A model generated the notes under the pieces. It searched no databases and was not told where the DNA came from. It saw nothing but the letters and a program-made list of their open reading frames with translations. The position numbers and the translations under genes were made by a program. Below, one piece after another: positions 1-7,510 of a stretch of 21,411 nt of DNA. Positions within the stretch are counted from its first letter, which is position 1; every line of letters starts with the position of its first letter. The stretch comes from JBBRUG01 sp038247995. Lineage in GTDB: Bacteria > Chloroflexota > Chloroflexia > Chloroflexales > Chloroflexaceae. The stretch is taken from the NCBI GenBank assembly GCA_038247995.1, contig JBBRUG010000059.1, positions 1 through 21,411 of the forward strand, given 5' to 3'.

Positions 1-330
1 CCTGAACCAGCCGTCTCGGTTGTGGCTACGTCGAGACGTAAAACCGGCCTGTGGACTGACGGTAAGACCATCCTCGGATGGCACGCTGGGATGAAGCAGG
101 AATTTCTAGCGCGTACTTTCGGGTACGTAGAAAGTAGCAGAAGGATGTTGGACCGACCGGCGCGCCCTTCTACCTCGACCAGGGGATTCTTGACGTCCTC
201 ATCTTCGACCCGCGCACCGGACACGTTCAGCACCACACCGCATCCGGCACAACCGTTCACCAGTCTCCAACAACGTTTACCTTACGCACTGGCTGTACCT
301 GCGCGATCTAAACCCAACCGAAAAATGTTC
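1..330. other. No recognisable gene at window start
   Basis: Frames are open here on both strands, but none gives a recognisable protein. The longest plus-strand frame (22-375) is rich in Ser, Thr, Arg and Pro, with no domain-like pattern, and runs straight through the terminator hairpin at 331-364. A perfect 7-bp inverted repeat, TACTTTC/GAAAGTA, lies at 114-136 with a 9-base loop. The stretch may be the degraded tail of a gene outside the window. Confidence 0.4.
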
Positions 331-364
331 AAAGGGGCTACCACTCGTATGTGGTCGCCCCTTT
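331..364 (+). terminator. Hairpin terminator candidate
   Basis: AAAGGGGC pairs perfectly with GCCCCTTT. Inside it, after a 2x2 mismatch, CCAC pairs with GTGG around the loop TCGTAT. The descending arm ends in CTTTTGCTTT, a short T-rich tail. This would end transcription entering from the left, just before the repeat array at 413. The A- and T-rich arms mean it could also work on the minus strand. Confidence 0.55.
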
Positions 365-412
365 TGCTTTGGTAGTACGAACGACAGACTTGCGCCAACT
401 TGCGTCATGGCA

Positions 413-561
413 TGTCGTAAGCTGTCGCAAGCCTGTCGCAAGTTGTCATGTCGCAAGTCTGTCGTCAGTTTGTCGTAAGTGTCGTAAGGTCGCGCAAGTG
501 TCGTAAGCTGTCGCAAGCATGGGGAAAGACTGTCGCCAGTTTCTATTGAACATGTCGCAAG
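413..561 (+). repeat. Iteron-like array, 11 copies of TGTCGYMAG
   Basis: Eleven direct copies of TGTCG(C/T)(A/C)AG start at 413, 423, 434, 449, 460, 471, 480, 499, 509, 531 and 553. Nine are TGTCGCAAG, TGTCGTAAG or TGTCGCCAG; the copy at 460 is TGTCGTCAG. Another degenerate unit (GTCGCGCAAG) sits at 489-498, and two inverted ACTTGCG copies precede the array near 388-405. Most steps are 9-11 or 22 bp, so the units lie on roughly one face of the helix. Such arrays are typical of plasmid origins (iterons) or partition centromeres. The replication-type gene at 1064 favours an origin, which is inference. The units are too short and too close together to be a CRISPR array. Confidence 0.6.
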
Positions 562-688
562 ATTCTGCTAGACTCGTCATCACAGTGGAGTAAAAGGCCC
601 GACTTCGTACTACTGACAGCGAAATATCGTTTACACTCATGCCGACACCTTCGCTCAGCGGCAGTACACAACGCCGCCCCGCTTGTGC

Positions 689-717
689 TTTACACGCTCA
701 GAAGTTTCTGGTATGCT
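689..717 (+). promoter_or_regulatory. Sigma-70-type promoter TTTACA-N17-TATGCT
   Basis: TTTACA at 689-694 and TATGCT at 712-717 are separated by exactly 17 bp, the ideal spacing. The start point would fall near 724, directly before the operator cluster at 734-762. The next plus-strand gene is the replication protein at 1064, so its leader would be about 340 nt long. Confidence 0.5.
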
Positions 718-733
718 CTACTCTGAGCAATAA

Positions 734-762
734 TGCTTGATCATCAAGCAATAATGCTTGAT
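734..762. promoter_or_regulatory. Triple alternating operator TGCTTGAT
   Basis: The 8-mer TGCTTGAT occurs three times in alternating orientation: 734-741 (+), 743-750 (as ATCAAGCA) and 755-762 (+). The first pair makes the 17-bp perfect palindrome TGCTTGATCATCAAGCA. The second pair makes a perfect inverted repeat with spacer ATAA. The cluster sits just downstream of the promoter at 689-717, the usual place for a repressor operator. No cognate regulator gene is present in this half of the window. Confidence 0.5.
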
Positions 763-1063
763 TCAGGCGGAAGTGTGAGCAGTTTCGCGGCACGACACTG
801 ATTATGAAACCCAACAAGGAACATCCTATGATGTAATGCTTGTGTCGTTTCTATTATCCGTCGAAGCAGACGGCGCGCGTCGATACGAAGCGCGAGAACG
901 AGAAAGGCCCTCGACCCCTCAGCCGGCAAGCTCAGGTCGAAGGCCCTACCACTCTCGATCACAGCTGTTCAGCTGCGACAAGGTTTTTTGTTGCCGCATA
1001 ACCGGCCTGCTTCACTATACCATCCGCTGATCTCCTCGTCAAGCGCCTTCCAGGGCGAGGGTC
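763..1063 (+). other. Leader of the replication gene with a hairpin
   Basis: No convincing gene lies here. An inverted repeat, GGCCCTCGACC (906-916) and GGTCGAAGGCC (935-945), matches at 10 of 11 positions and could fold in the mRNA. It has no T tract, so it is more likely an attenuator-like or processing structure than a terminator. A ten-codon frame (804-836, starting MKPNKEHPMM) precedes it but has no clear ribosome binding site. Confidence 0.35.
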
Positions 1064-4000
1064 ATGGCATTGCTATGCTCTGTTTCGGCGGGTGGTTGGG
1101 AGCATCCCGTGCGACCTGCTGAGCACATTTACCCTGATCTACCACCGCTGCGGCTCGTCAATCGCCGCACCGAGGAATATGTCGGCGCCTGCCCCTTCTG
1201 CGGCGGCGCTGCCGACAGCGATCGCTTTCACGTCTGGCTGGCGGCAGCGAATGGACGCCCTGCGCGCCGCTTCTGGTGTCGCAGTTGCGATGAGTCCGGT
1301 CTGCTCGACATTCGTTTTGGGAATGAACGTGATGACGCGGAACGCGAGCGGATCGCCCGCGCCGTCCAGCGCGCCCAGGAACGCCAAGCCGCTGATCGGC
1401 ACCCTAACGAACCGCGCCCGGAGCATATTCCGCAGTACCGCCAATTATACGCCCTGGTCGCGCTCTGGGCGCATAGCTGGCTGCTCGACGAGGCCAACCC
1501 TGATCCCCTAGCCTACATCACCCAGCGCGGACTGACTGTCGCTGACGCCCAACGGTATCTGCTCGGCTATGGCCTGCACGACCCGCAAGCCCTTGTCGCC
1601 TATCTCCAGAACGAAGCGCCTGAGCTGTTCCCCTATGCGGAGGAGGCCGGCGTACTCGTGCGCGATCACAGCGGCATACTGCGCACGCACTGGAACCTCT
1701 GCGGCGCGCTAGTCTTCCCCTACATCGCCAATGGCGACGTCGTCGATATTCGGATGCGCCGGCCCGGCCCAGGCCACAAGACCAAATCGCTCCCCGGCAG
1801 CCCCGAGGCGCGCGGCGCGATCTTCCCGATGGGCTGGGATAACCTCGACAGCGCCGCTACCGTGCTGCTCACCGAGAGCGGCGAGTTCAAAGCGCTGATT
1901 CCGCAGGCTGCGTACGCTGCCGGTGCCCTGACCGTCCCAACGCTTGGCCACCCGGGCCTGAGTAACTTCCGGCCGGAGTGGGGCGCAAAGCTGGTCGAAC
2001 GTGGTGTGCGCACTGTCGTACTCGCCTACGACAGCCAGCCCCGCCGCGCCCACGACGGCATCCTGAAGCTCGCTCCGGAAGAGGCGAACGCGATTCGCCA
2101 TGGCCACCTACTCAGCGCCGCCGGACTTGAAGTACGCGTGTTGCGCCTGCCGCTCGCCCCTGGCGAAACCAAAGCCGACCTGGACGATTTCCAACTGCAT
2201 TACGGTGTACGACCGCTCCAGGCGCTGATCGACGATGCCCCGCTGCTCTACGACTATCACCTGAGCCTGCCCAGGCCGCTGCTGGAACGGGCCAACCTAC
2301 CCATCCCGAGCACCTATCCCACCCGCCGTAGCCGGCCGCGCCGCGTTGTGGCCGAGCGCCAGGCTCCCCGTGAGCGCCCGCTGCAACCCGGCGAGGTGCT
2401 GCCTACCGGATGCCGCGTGCGGATCAACATGGCGACCGGTGCGGGCTCTGTGATCGAGCCGTCGTCGGCCCAGCACCCGACTGTACCCCCCTTGACCATC
2501 GCTGAAGCTCGCGAGCAGATCGCCGATCAGGTACGCGACCACGCAACGGCAGGGCAGGGTATCCTCGTCCTCGCGCATCCGCCAGGCGCCGGCAAGGGTC
2601 ATAACACGACCCTGGGCCTCAAAGCGTATCTGCAGCACGCCGCAGAGCCAGGGCGGATCGTTTGGACGGCGATCCGTAAAGACCAGCTCAAGGATCAGCA
2701 GGGTCTACAGCTCATTCCACTGCACGGGCGCAATCCCGGCAACTGCTCCAAGTTCGCCGAAGCGCAAACGCTGAGTAACAAAGGCTACAATGTTCGCCAG
2801 GCGCTCTGTGAACGACGCTGCCCACACCTTTCGTATTGCAACTATCTGAACCAGTTCGGCCAGGACGCCGACTTCTTCGCCCCGCTGCCCCTGCTGCAGG
2901 CCACCCGCTGGTGGGCCGACGCCGGCGTCGTCGTGCTCGACGAGTTCGACCCGGCGCGCCTCACCCGTACCGTCAGCCTGTCGCTGACCGAACTCGCCGC
3001 AATGAGCCGAGGCACCGACTGCCCCCATGCGCAGGCCGTCCTCCGTTGGTTCGCTGTTGTGCTCGCAACCACACTGGATCGCACACTCAACGGTTCATTG
3101 CTCTACACAGAATTGATGCGCGAAGCCGGCGAAGAAGGGCTGGACTTCTGGGATACGGTGCAGATCGCGATCGACAACCTGCCCCCGCCCGAAGAGCAAG
3201 CGCTCTTACCGGGCTTCCCGTCAAAGGCCTCGTTGATCGACTATGAGACGCTGCCACCGGGCTATCTGCCAACAATGCTGGAGCAGATCGGGCGCGAGGG
3301 GCGCAAGCGGCTGAGCGGCAAGCGCTACACCAGTCGCATCGAGGCGCGCAATGGGACGCTGCAACTCTATCTGCGCATCGACCACCTGATCACGCAGTTG
3401 GCTATGCCTGACCAACCGAAGATCATCCTCGACGCGACAGCCAACGCGGGACTGATCCGGGCGATCTTCCCCGACACGCCGGTACGTGTCGAACAACCCC
3501 GCATCGCCGGCGCAATGCGCGTCGTCCAGGTGATCAGCCGCGATTGGGCGAAGAGCACCTTACGCGGCAAGCGCCGTGAACAGTGGTACAACGACGTCGC
3601 GGCGCAGATCCGTCCCGACCGTAAAACGCTGGTCGTCTGTACCCTCGACTGCAAGGCCGACCTCCAGAAAGCCCTTGGCGACCGTGGCCACGCACACGTG
3701 CAGCTCGCCCATTATGGCGCCTTGCGCGGCTCCAACGCCTATCAGGGCTACGACGTGATCCTCGCCCAGGTCTACCATCCGAACCTGGAGCAGATCATCC
3801 GCGAGGGCCGGGCGCTCTTCGCTGACGACGACACACCGCTCGATGAGCGGGTCAGCACCGTCGAGCGCCGCCTGACCGATGCGACCGGTGCGAGTTGGGC
3901 GGTACAAGTGCCAACCTTCGCCGACAGCAGGCTCGCAGCGCTGCTCGAAGCGCGGCGCGAGAACGAGATGGTGCAGGCCGTCTTGCGCGGTCGCCCGCTC

Positions 4001-4597
4001 GACCACCCGGACACCCAGATTACGCTGCTGTTCGGCATTCCACTGCCGGGCCTGACCCCAACGATTATCAGCGAGGCGACGTACGCACCGACGAGCAACG
4101 CCGGTCGCAATGCAGCGGCGCGGGCTGCCCTCCTCGCAGCAACCCAACAACTGCTCGACAGCGGCCAGCGCCTGGTCAGCGTTGAGGATCTCGCCCAGCA
4201 CGCCGGCGTCAGTGTCGTGACGGTACGCAGCCATTGGAATGCCATTACCGAACGCCTACACCTGCGCAGCTTCGTCCAACGCCGCCGGAAAGTACTCCCC
4301 AGTGGAGGCAAACGCAGCTATGCCCGTGCGGTGCTGAAGCGCCGGGGGCGGACTGTTCCCTATACGCCACCGCGCAGGGCAGTTACGCCGATCAGCGCGG
4401 CGGGAGGGATGGATCAGGCACATAATCATGATTCTCTTACCCGCGTGATCCATGGCTCGCCGCTCCCTTCCACCGGCATAAATCGCCCGCATAGGCGTGT
4501 AACAGGCAGACGGCGCCGCTGGCAGTGGCGCCCGGCCTGGCGATGTGTAGAGGCTTCTGAGACAGCAGTGCTGTCAGAGCAACCCGCGCCTCCGTAG
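1064..4597 (+). CDS. Toprim/zinc-finger primase-helicase-like replication protein
   Basis: This 1177-residue protein probably initiates or drives replication of a mobile element. A zinc-ribbon resembling primase CHC2 fingers comes first: C43-x2-C46, then C72-x2-C75. A Toprim-like segment (about 265-395) follows, with the acidic motif TESGEFKA near residue 270, D323 in LAYDSQ and a closing LDDF, resembling the DUF3854-type Toprim of ICE and plasmid proteins. A P-loop is at 505-512 (PPGAGKG) and a Walker B VVVLDEFD at 622-629. Between them four cysteines (C561, C582, C586, C592) could bind iron-sulfur or zinc. A helix-turn-helix is likely at 1035-1066. The start at 1064 follows a weak GCGAGG. 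The last 70 or so residues are Arg-rich and low in pattern, possibly read-through beyond an original stop. The exact family name is uncertain. Confidence 0.75.
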   Translation: MALLCSVSAGGWEHPVRPAEHIYPDLPPLRLVNRRTEEYVGACPFCGGAADSDRFHVWLAAANGRPARRFWCRSCDESGLLDIRFGNERDDAERERIARAVQRAQERQAADRHPNEPRPEHIPQYRQLYALVALWAHSWLLDEANPDPLAYITQRGLTVADAQRYLLGYGLHDPQALVAYLQNEAPELFPYAEEAGVLVRDHSGILRTHWNLCGALVFPYIANGDVVDIRMRRPGPGHKTKSLPGSPEARGAIFPMGWDNLDSAATVLLTESGEFKALIPQAAYAAGALTVPTLGHPGLSNFRPEWGAKLVERGVRTVVLAYDSQPRRAHDGILKLAPEEANAIRHGHLLSAAGLEVRVLRLPLAPGETKADLDDFQLHYGVRPLQALIDDAPLLYDYHLSLPRPLLERANLPIPSTYPTRRSRPRRVVAERQAPRERPLQPGEVLPTGCRVRINMATGAGSVIEPSSAQHPTVPPLTIAEAREQIADQVRDHATAGQGILVLAHPPGAGKGHNTTLGLKAYLQHAAEPGRIVWTAIRKDQLKDQQGLQLIPLHGRNPGNCSKFAEAQTLSNKGYNVRQALCERRCPHLSYCNYLNQFGQDADFFAPLPLLQATRWWADAGVVVLDEFDPARLTRTVSLSLTELAAMSRGTDCPHAQAVLRWFAVVLATTLDRTLNGSLLYTELMREAGEEGLDFWDTVQIAIDNLPPPEEQALLPGFPSKASLIDYETLPPGYLPTMLEQIGREGRKRLSGKRYTSRIEARNGTLQLYLRIDHLITQLAMPDQPKIILDATANAGLIRAIFPDTPVRVEQPRIAGAMRVVQVISRDWAKSTLRGKRREQWYNDVAAQIRPDRKTLVVCTLDCKADLQKALGDRGHAHVQLAHYGALRGSNAYQGYDVILAQVYHPNLEQIIREGRALFADDDTPLDERVSTVERRLTDATGASWAVQVPTFADSRLAALLEARRENEMVQAVLRGRPLDHPDTQITLLFGIPLPGLTPTIISEATYAPTSNAGRNAAARAALLAATQQLLDSGQRLVSVEDLAQHAGVSVVTVRSHWNAITERLHLRSFVQRRRKVLPSGGKRSYARAVLKRRGRTVPYTPPRRAVTPISAAGGMDQAHNHDSLTRVIHGSPLPSTGINRPHRRVTGRRRRWQWRPAWRCVEASETAVLSEQPAPP

Positions 4598-4638
4598 TGT
4601 GTATGACGGAAATGGGCGGTTTCGTCCTGCCTGTGCTG

Positions 4639-4832
4639 TCGATGTGGTCGGCATGATTTCTCACCCCCACTATTACGCAACGATGGTCGAGTGGGCGCAA
4701 ACGTTTGGCGCGACCATTTATCTCCATGCCGACGACCGCGCTCATGTGATGCGTCCCGATCCGTCAATCACCTACTGGAACGGCGAGACCCGGCCGCTGT
4801 TTGGCGACCTGACGCTCATTCACGGATGCTGA
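4639..4832 (+). pseudogene. MBL-fold metallo-hydrolase fragment
   Basis: About 65 codons read ISHPHYYATMVEW, then TIYLHADDRAHVMRPDP and a YWNGETRPLFGDLTLIH stretch. This matches the middle of a metallo-beta-lactamase-fold hydrolase family that normally runs on into a GGHFPG metal-binding motif. Here the frame stops at TGA 4830-4832, just after LTLIHGC, so that metal site is lost. The N-terminal half with the HxHxDH motif is also missing, since upstream is the end of the replication gene. It overlaps the truncated Fic gene on the other strand by 17 bases, and the break appears to lie in that overlap. No function is expected. Confidence 0.7.
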
Positions 4833-5220
4833 CAGCGCCGCGGCGGAACTGCCCAGGCTCGTCGATGATGCGATCAGTGACCAGGCGGTGCAGTTCAAGG
4901 ATGCTCGGAATAGTGAGCGGGGTTGTGGCGTCGGCCAGAGAGGTCATTCTGGTATAGGCTACAGCGTGGTTGGTCGCTTCCAGATGCTCCTTGAGCGAGT
5001 GGCCGCCGATCGTGACGCCGTGCTCGATCACCAGCTGCGTTTCCCGTAGGCTCAGCGTGTTGCCCTCGATCGCATTGGAATGAAACGTCAGCCGGATCAG
5101 GAGATCCTCTTGGAGCTTGCGCAGCGTCGCCGGCGGCAGCGGGCGGCGTGCATCCAGTGTGGCGCGTTTCTCAGCAATACGCCGGGCAAGGCGGGGATCC
5201 ATTCGCGGTCGAGTGTTCAT
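4816..5220 (-). pseudogene. Truncated Fic/DOC-family gene
   Basis: The 134-residue product is the N-terminal third to half of a Fic protein, a family that usually AMPylates target proteins. The inhibitory-helix motif of class II Fic proteins is present as SNAIEGN at 48-54. The typical LxELHRLVTDRII...PGQFR segment is at 108-126. The frame then ends at SIRE-stop, where intact relatives continue for about 100 or more residues to the HPFxxGNGR catalytic motif, so the enzyme should be dead. The start ATG (5218-5220) is preceded by AGGGAG and by a well-formed promoter/operator. The truncation point coincides with the end of the MBL fragment, which implies a deletion or rearrangement. Confidence 0.75.
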
Positions 5221-5229
5221 CGGCTCCCT

Positions 5230-5276
5230 AAAATAGTATCGGCTCTCTGTATTTTAGCATATGCCGATACTATTTT
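5230..5276 (-). promoter_or_regulatory. Fic promoter bracketed by a 14-bp inverted repeat
   Basis: AAAATAGTATCGGC (5230-5243) and GCCGATACTATTTT (5263-5276) form a perfect 14-bp inverted repeat with a 19-bp spacer. On the minus strand the spacer holds TGCTAAAAT, an extended -10 element (5251-5259), which would start transcription around 5244 and give a leader of about 24 nt to the fic start. A repressor bound to the arms would cover both sides of the -10. Read on the plus strand, the same structure ends in six Ts and could also act as a terminator. Confidence 0.5.
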
Positions 5277-5329
5277 TTCTGGTGCGGCGCTTGCATGCTG
5301 CTTCTTCGCTGCGTCGTAGGAGGATCAAA

Positions 5330-5816
5330 ATGTCCATCTGCAATGTCCACGCACGGACGTTCGCTACATCGCGAGAACGCGTCGGAGCACTGATCGCCGG
5401 GCTGGCCGGCGATGCGCTTTGATCGCCCATTGCAGGTGGGCGCGTGCGGCGGTCACGGCCCGATCCGCTACACCGTAGAGGTCTACGAGCCTGGCTGGTA
5501 CATCGCGTTTTGCTTCCACGCCCCGCCGGGCTTCAATGGCTACCACGCTTTCCTGGTCGAGCCGCTGGACGCCGAGCACACCCGGTTGCGGCACGTCCTG
5601 GTGATGCAACCGTTCGGCCCGGCGCGCCTCACCTGGCCGCTGATCTTCCGCCCATTGCACAATGCGCTGATCGAAGACGCACTTGACCGAGCGGCGTTGG
5701 CCTTTGGCGCGCCGCCCGCAGCGCCGCCCTGGTCAGACTGGGTACGGCTCCTGCGCGGCGTGTTCCAGGCGTATCGTGGGTTGCAGCGGCGTTTCAGCAC
5801 GATGCTTGACGCTTGA
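5330..5816 (+). pseudogene. SRPBCC (START-like) family gene with internal lesion
   Basis: The SRPBCC fold binds hydrophobic ligands; its role here is unknown. ATG 5330 has a strong AGGAGG six bases upstream and encodes MSICNVHARTFATSRERV through LAGDAL before TGA 5420-5422. The family-like protein resumes one frame over, from MRFDRPLQVGA (5412) through GGHGPIRYTVEVYEPGW and WPLIFRPLHNALIEDALD to the stop at 5816. In relatives I recall, a short WP-rich segment joins the two parts; it is missing here, so a small deletion that also changed frame is the simplest reading. Translational restart at 5412 could still yield a 134-residue product without the first strand and helix. Confidence 0.6.
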
Positions 5817-6170
5817 TACGTCGTAGGTTCAATTGTTCTAACCGCCGCTAAAGGGCAACACTATGCAACCTCCATTTGCCGCCGCTTCCACCGGCTCGCC
5901 TGTAGCAACGATGCTAATCGTCCTGATCGACGGTCTGGCCGTGCTGGAACAATGTTCGCCGAACTCAGTGCAACGCTGCACCATGCCGGTTGATGGTGCG
6001 TCCGGATCGGCGTGGGTTTGGAGCGAGCGCTATTCCTACCCTGCCGTATGTGTAAGAGAAGGTATGCGGTGTACTGACGCCGGTTTCCGTCATAAGGCTG
6101 AAGCGCCTGGGTCGGCTTATAGATACGATCAGCGTATCCGCCAGTTGATCACGAACATGGCCGACCTTGC
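5817..6170 (+). other. Intergenic stretch without recognisable gene
   Basis: A 103-codon frame (5863-6174) is open here and has AAAGGG upstream. Its translation shows no family resemblance, and it overlaps the start of the next gene. It may be a remnant. No hairpin terminator follows the SRPBCC gene. Confidence 0.35.
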
Positions 6171-7058
6171 ATGACGAATCCTGATGCCCTCCCGATCGAT
6201 GTCGCCCTGGTGCGCCGCCTGCTGCGCGCACAGTTCTCCCAGTGGACCGATCTGCCGCTGACGCCGGCTACCCCACAGGGCTGGGACAATCGCACCTTTC
6301 GATTGGGCGAGACGCTCAGTGTGCGCCTGCCGAGCGCCGCCGGCTACACGGCCCAGGTGGCGAAAGAGCAGCGCTGGCTGCCCGTCCTCGCCCCGCAGTT
6401 GCCGCTGCCGATCCCCGTGCCAGTGGCGCAAGGCGTGCCGAACGCCGATTTCCCCTGGCCCTGGTCGATCTATCACTGGCAGCTCGGCGCAACCGCAAGC
6501 CTGGAACAAATCGCCGACCTGGAGGCGTTTGCAGCCATACTGGCGGACTTCCTGCGCACGTTGCAGCAGATCGACGCGACCGACGGACCGCCGGCCGGGC
6601 CGCATAACTCTTATCGCGGCGGACCGCTCGCCACCTACGACGCTGAAACGCGCCGCGCCATCGCCACGCTGAGCGACACCATCGATACCGAGGCTGCGCT
6701 GGCGGTCTGGGAAGCCGGTCTGGCAACCACCTGGAATAGCCCGCCGGTCTGGATTCACGGCGATGTGGCCGTCGGCAATCTGCTGGTGCTGGATGGCCGG
6801 CTGAGCGCGGTGATCGATTTCGGCTGCTATGGGGTGGGCGATCCCGCCTGCGACCTGGTGATCGCCTGGACGCTCTTCAGCGGAGCGAGCCGGGCCGCCT
6901 TCCGTGCGGGGTTGCCGCTCGACGACGCGACCTGGCGGCGTGGGCGCTGTTGGGCGCTCTGGAAAGCGCTGATCACGCTTGCTGCGTATCGCACGAGCGA
7001 TGCTGCAAAAGCCGCCGATGCGCGCCGAGTGATCGAGGCGGTGCTCGCCGATGCATAA
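6171..7058 (+). CDS. Aminoglycoside phosphotransferase (APH)-family kinase
   Basis: The 295-residue product has the APH/choline-kinase fold. It has the catalytic loop HGDVAVGN (H196, D198, N203) and the metal-binding IDFG (D216), followed by GVGDPACDL. The N lobe shows the RLPSAAGYTAQVAKEQRWLP pattern of a common APH subfamily, with K65/E66 in the position of the nucleotide-binding region. Length is normal and no lesion is seen. Members phosphorylate aminoglycosides, macrolides or small metabolites using ATP or GTP; the substrate here cannot be told and resistance should not be assumed. The start ATG lacks a good ribosome binding site. It is the only apparently healthy accessory gene between broken neighbours. 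Confidence 0.8.
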   Translation: MTNPDALPIDVALVRRLLRAQFSQWTDLPLTPATPQGWDNRTFRLGETLSVRLPSAAGYTAQVAKEQRWLPVLAPQLPLPIPVPVAQGVPNADFPWPWSIYHWQLGATASLEQIADLEAFAAILADFLRTLQQIDATDGPPAGPHNSYRGGPLATYDAETRRAIATLSDTIDTEAALAVWEAGLATTWNSPPVWIHGDVAVGNLLVLDGRLSAVIDFGCYGVGDPACDLVIAWTLFSGASRAAFRAGLPLDDATWRRGRCWALWKALITLAAYRTSDAAKAADARRVIEAVLADA

Positions 7059-7081
7059 ATGCGTCGTGAGAACAAGGCTGA

Positions 7082-7219
7082 TCACGCTTCCGCCGCAGCG
7101 TCGTTGTTCTGCTCAGCGAAGACTTTGAGCCGCTGAAGGCGGCCCTGCCAGCAGGCGTTCAGGTCGCGCTCCCACGCTTCCACATTGAAGTTGTACCAGG
7201 TCGTTCGTGCCAGGCGCAT
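7082..7219 (-). pseudogene. Unidentified C-terminal gene remnant
   Basis: On the minus strand about 45 codons read like real protein (MRLARTTWYNFNVEAWERD, then NACWQGRLQRLKVFAEQ and a short Asp/Ala tail). Upstream the frame stays open to 7522 but becomes Arg/Ser-rich and featureless, as expected of a shadow frame. I do not recognise the family. It could be a tiny gene, but a truncated gene end is likelier given the surrounding decay. Confidence 0.35.
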
Positions 7220-7230
7220 GGCGAATGTCA

Positions 7231-7267
7231 GCCCCTGCGTTGGGTTCTCCGTCAGGGACGCAGGGGC
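7231..7267. repeat. Perfect 10-bp inverted repeat
   Basis: GCCCCTGCGT (7231-7240) and ACGCAGGGGC (7258-7267) pair perfectly across a 17-base loop. It lies just upstream, on the minus strand, of the remnant at 7082-7219. There is no T run, so it is not a standard terminator; it may be a repeat-element remnant. Confidence 0.5.
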
Positions 7268-7510
7268 ATGGCTCAGGGGAAGTGTAAGCGATTTCGTCTG
7301 GTGTTCCTCTGATTTCAGTGCACGCGAACGCTTTCTTTTAGTGTGGCGCAATCGACAGCAACGGCGTTCGCCGCACGCCGCGCCCCTGTCCCTTCCGCCG
7401 CCCCTCTGGGAACGACCCGCTTGCGTGCGCTGGCGCTCATCCTTATGCCGACGTTGGGTGCTCCGCGTGTGTCGTGGAGTGCTCGGAACGTGCGTTGGAA
7501 GGACGCCGCA
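7268..7510. other. No recognisable gene before the ParM remnant
   Basis: The ParM frame is open upstream from a GTG at 7343. The translation before ATG 7511 is Ala/Arg/Pro-rich and does not resemble actin-like proteins, so I treat it as noncoding. Confidence 0.35.

Noticed and set aside
413..561. Possible CRISPR array
   Set aside because: The repeat unit is only 9 bp and the gaps are 0-13 bp; there are no spacers of useful length and no cas genes.
804..836. Ten-codon frame as a leader peptide for attenuation
   Set aside because: It has no clear ribosome binding site and no run of regulatory codons, and the hairpin after it lacks a T tract.
4599..4635. DGNGR match resembling the Fic catalytic core before the MBL fragment
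   Set aside because: Only five residues match, the needed upstream HPF is absent and the strand is opposite to the Fic fragment; a coincidence is more likely.
6171..7058. Calling the APH-family gene an aminoglycoside resistance gene
   Set aside because: The family motifs are clear, but the sequence belongs to a broad kinase group with many non-antibiotic substrates, and no specific resistance signature was recognised.
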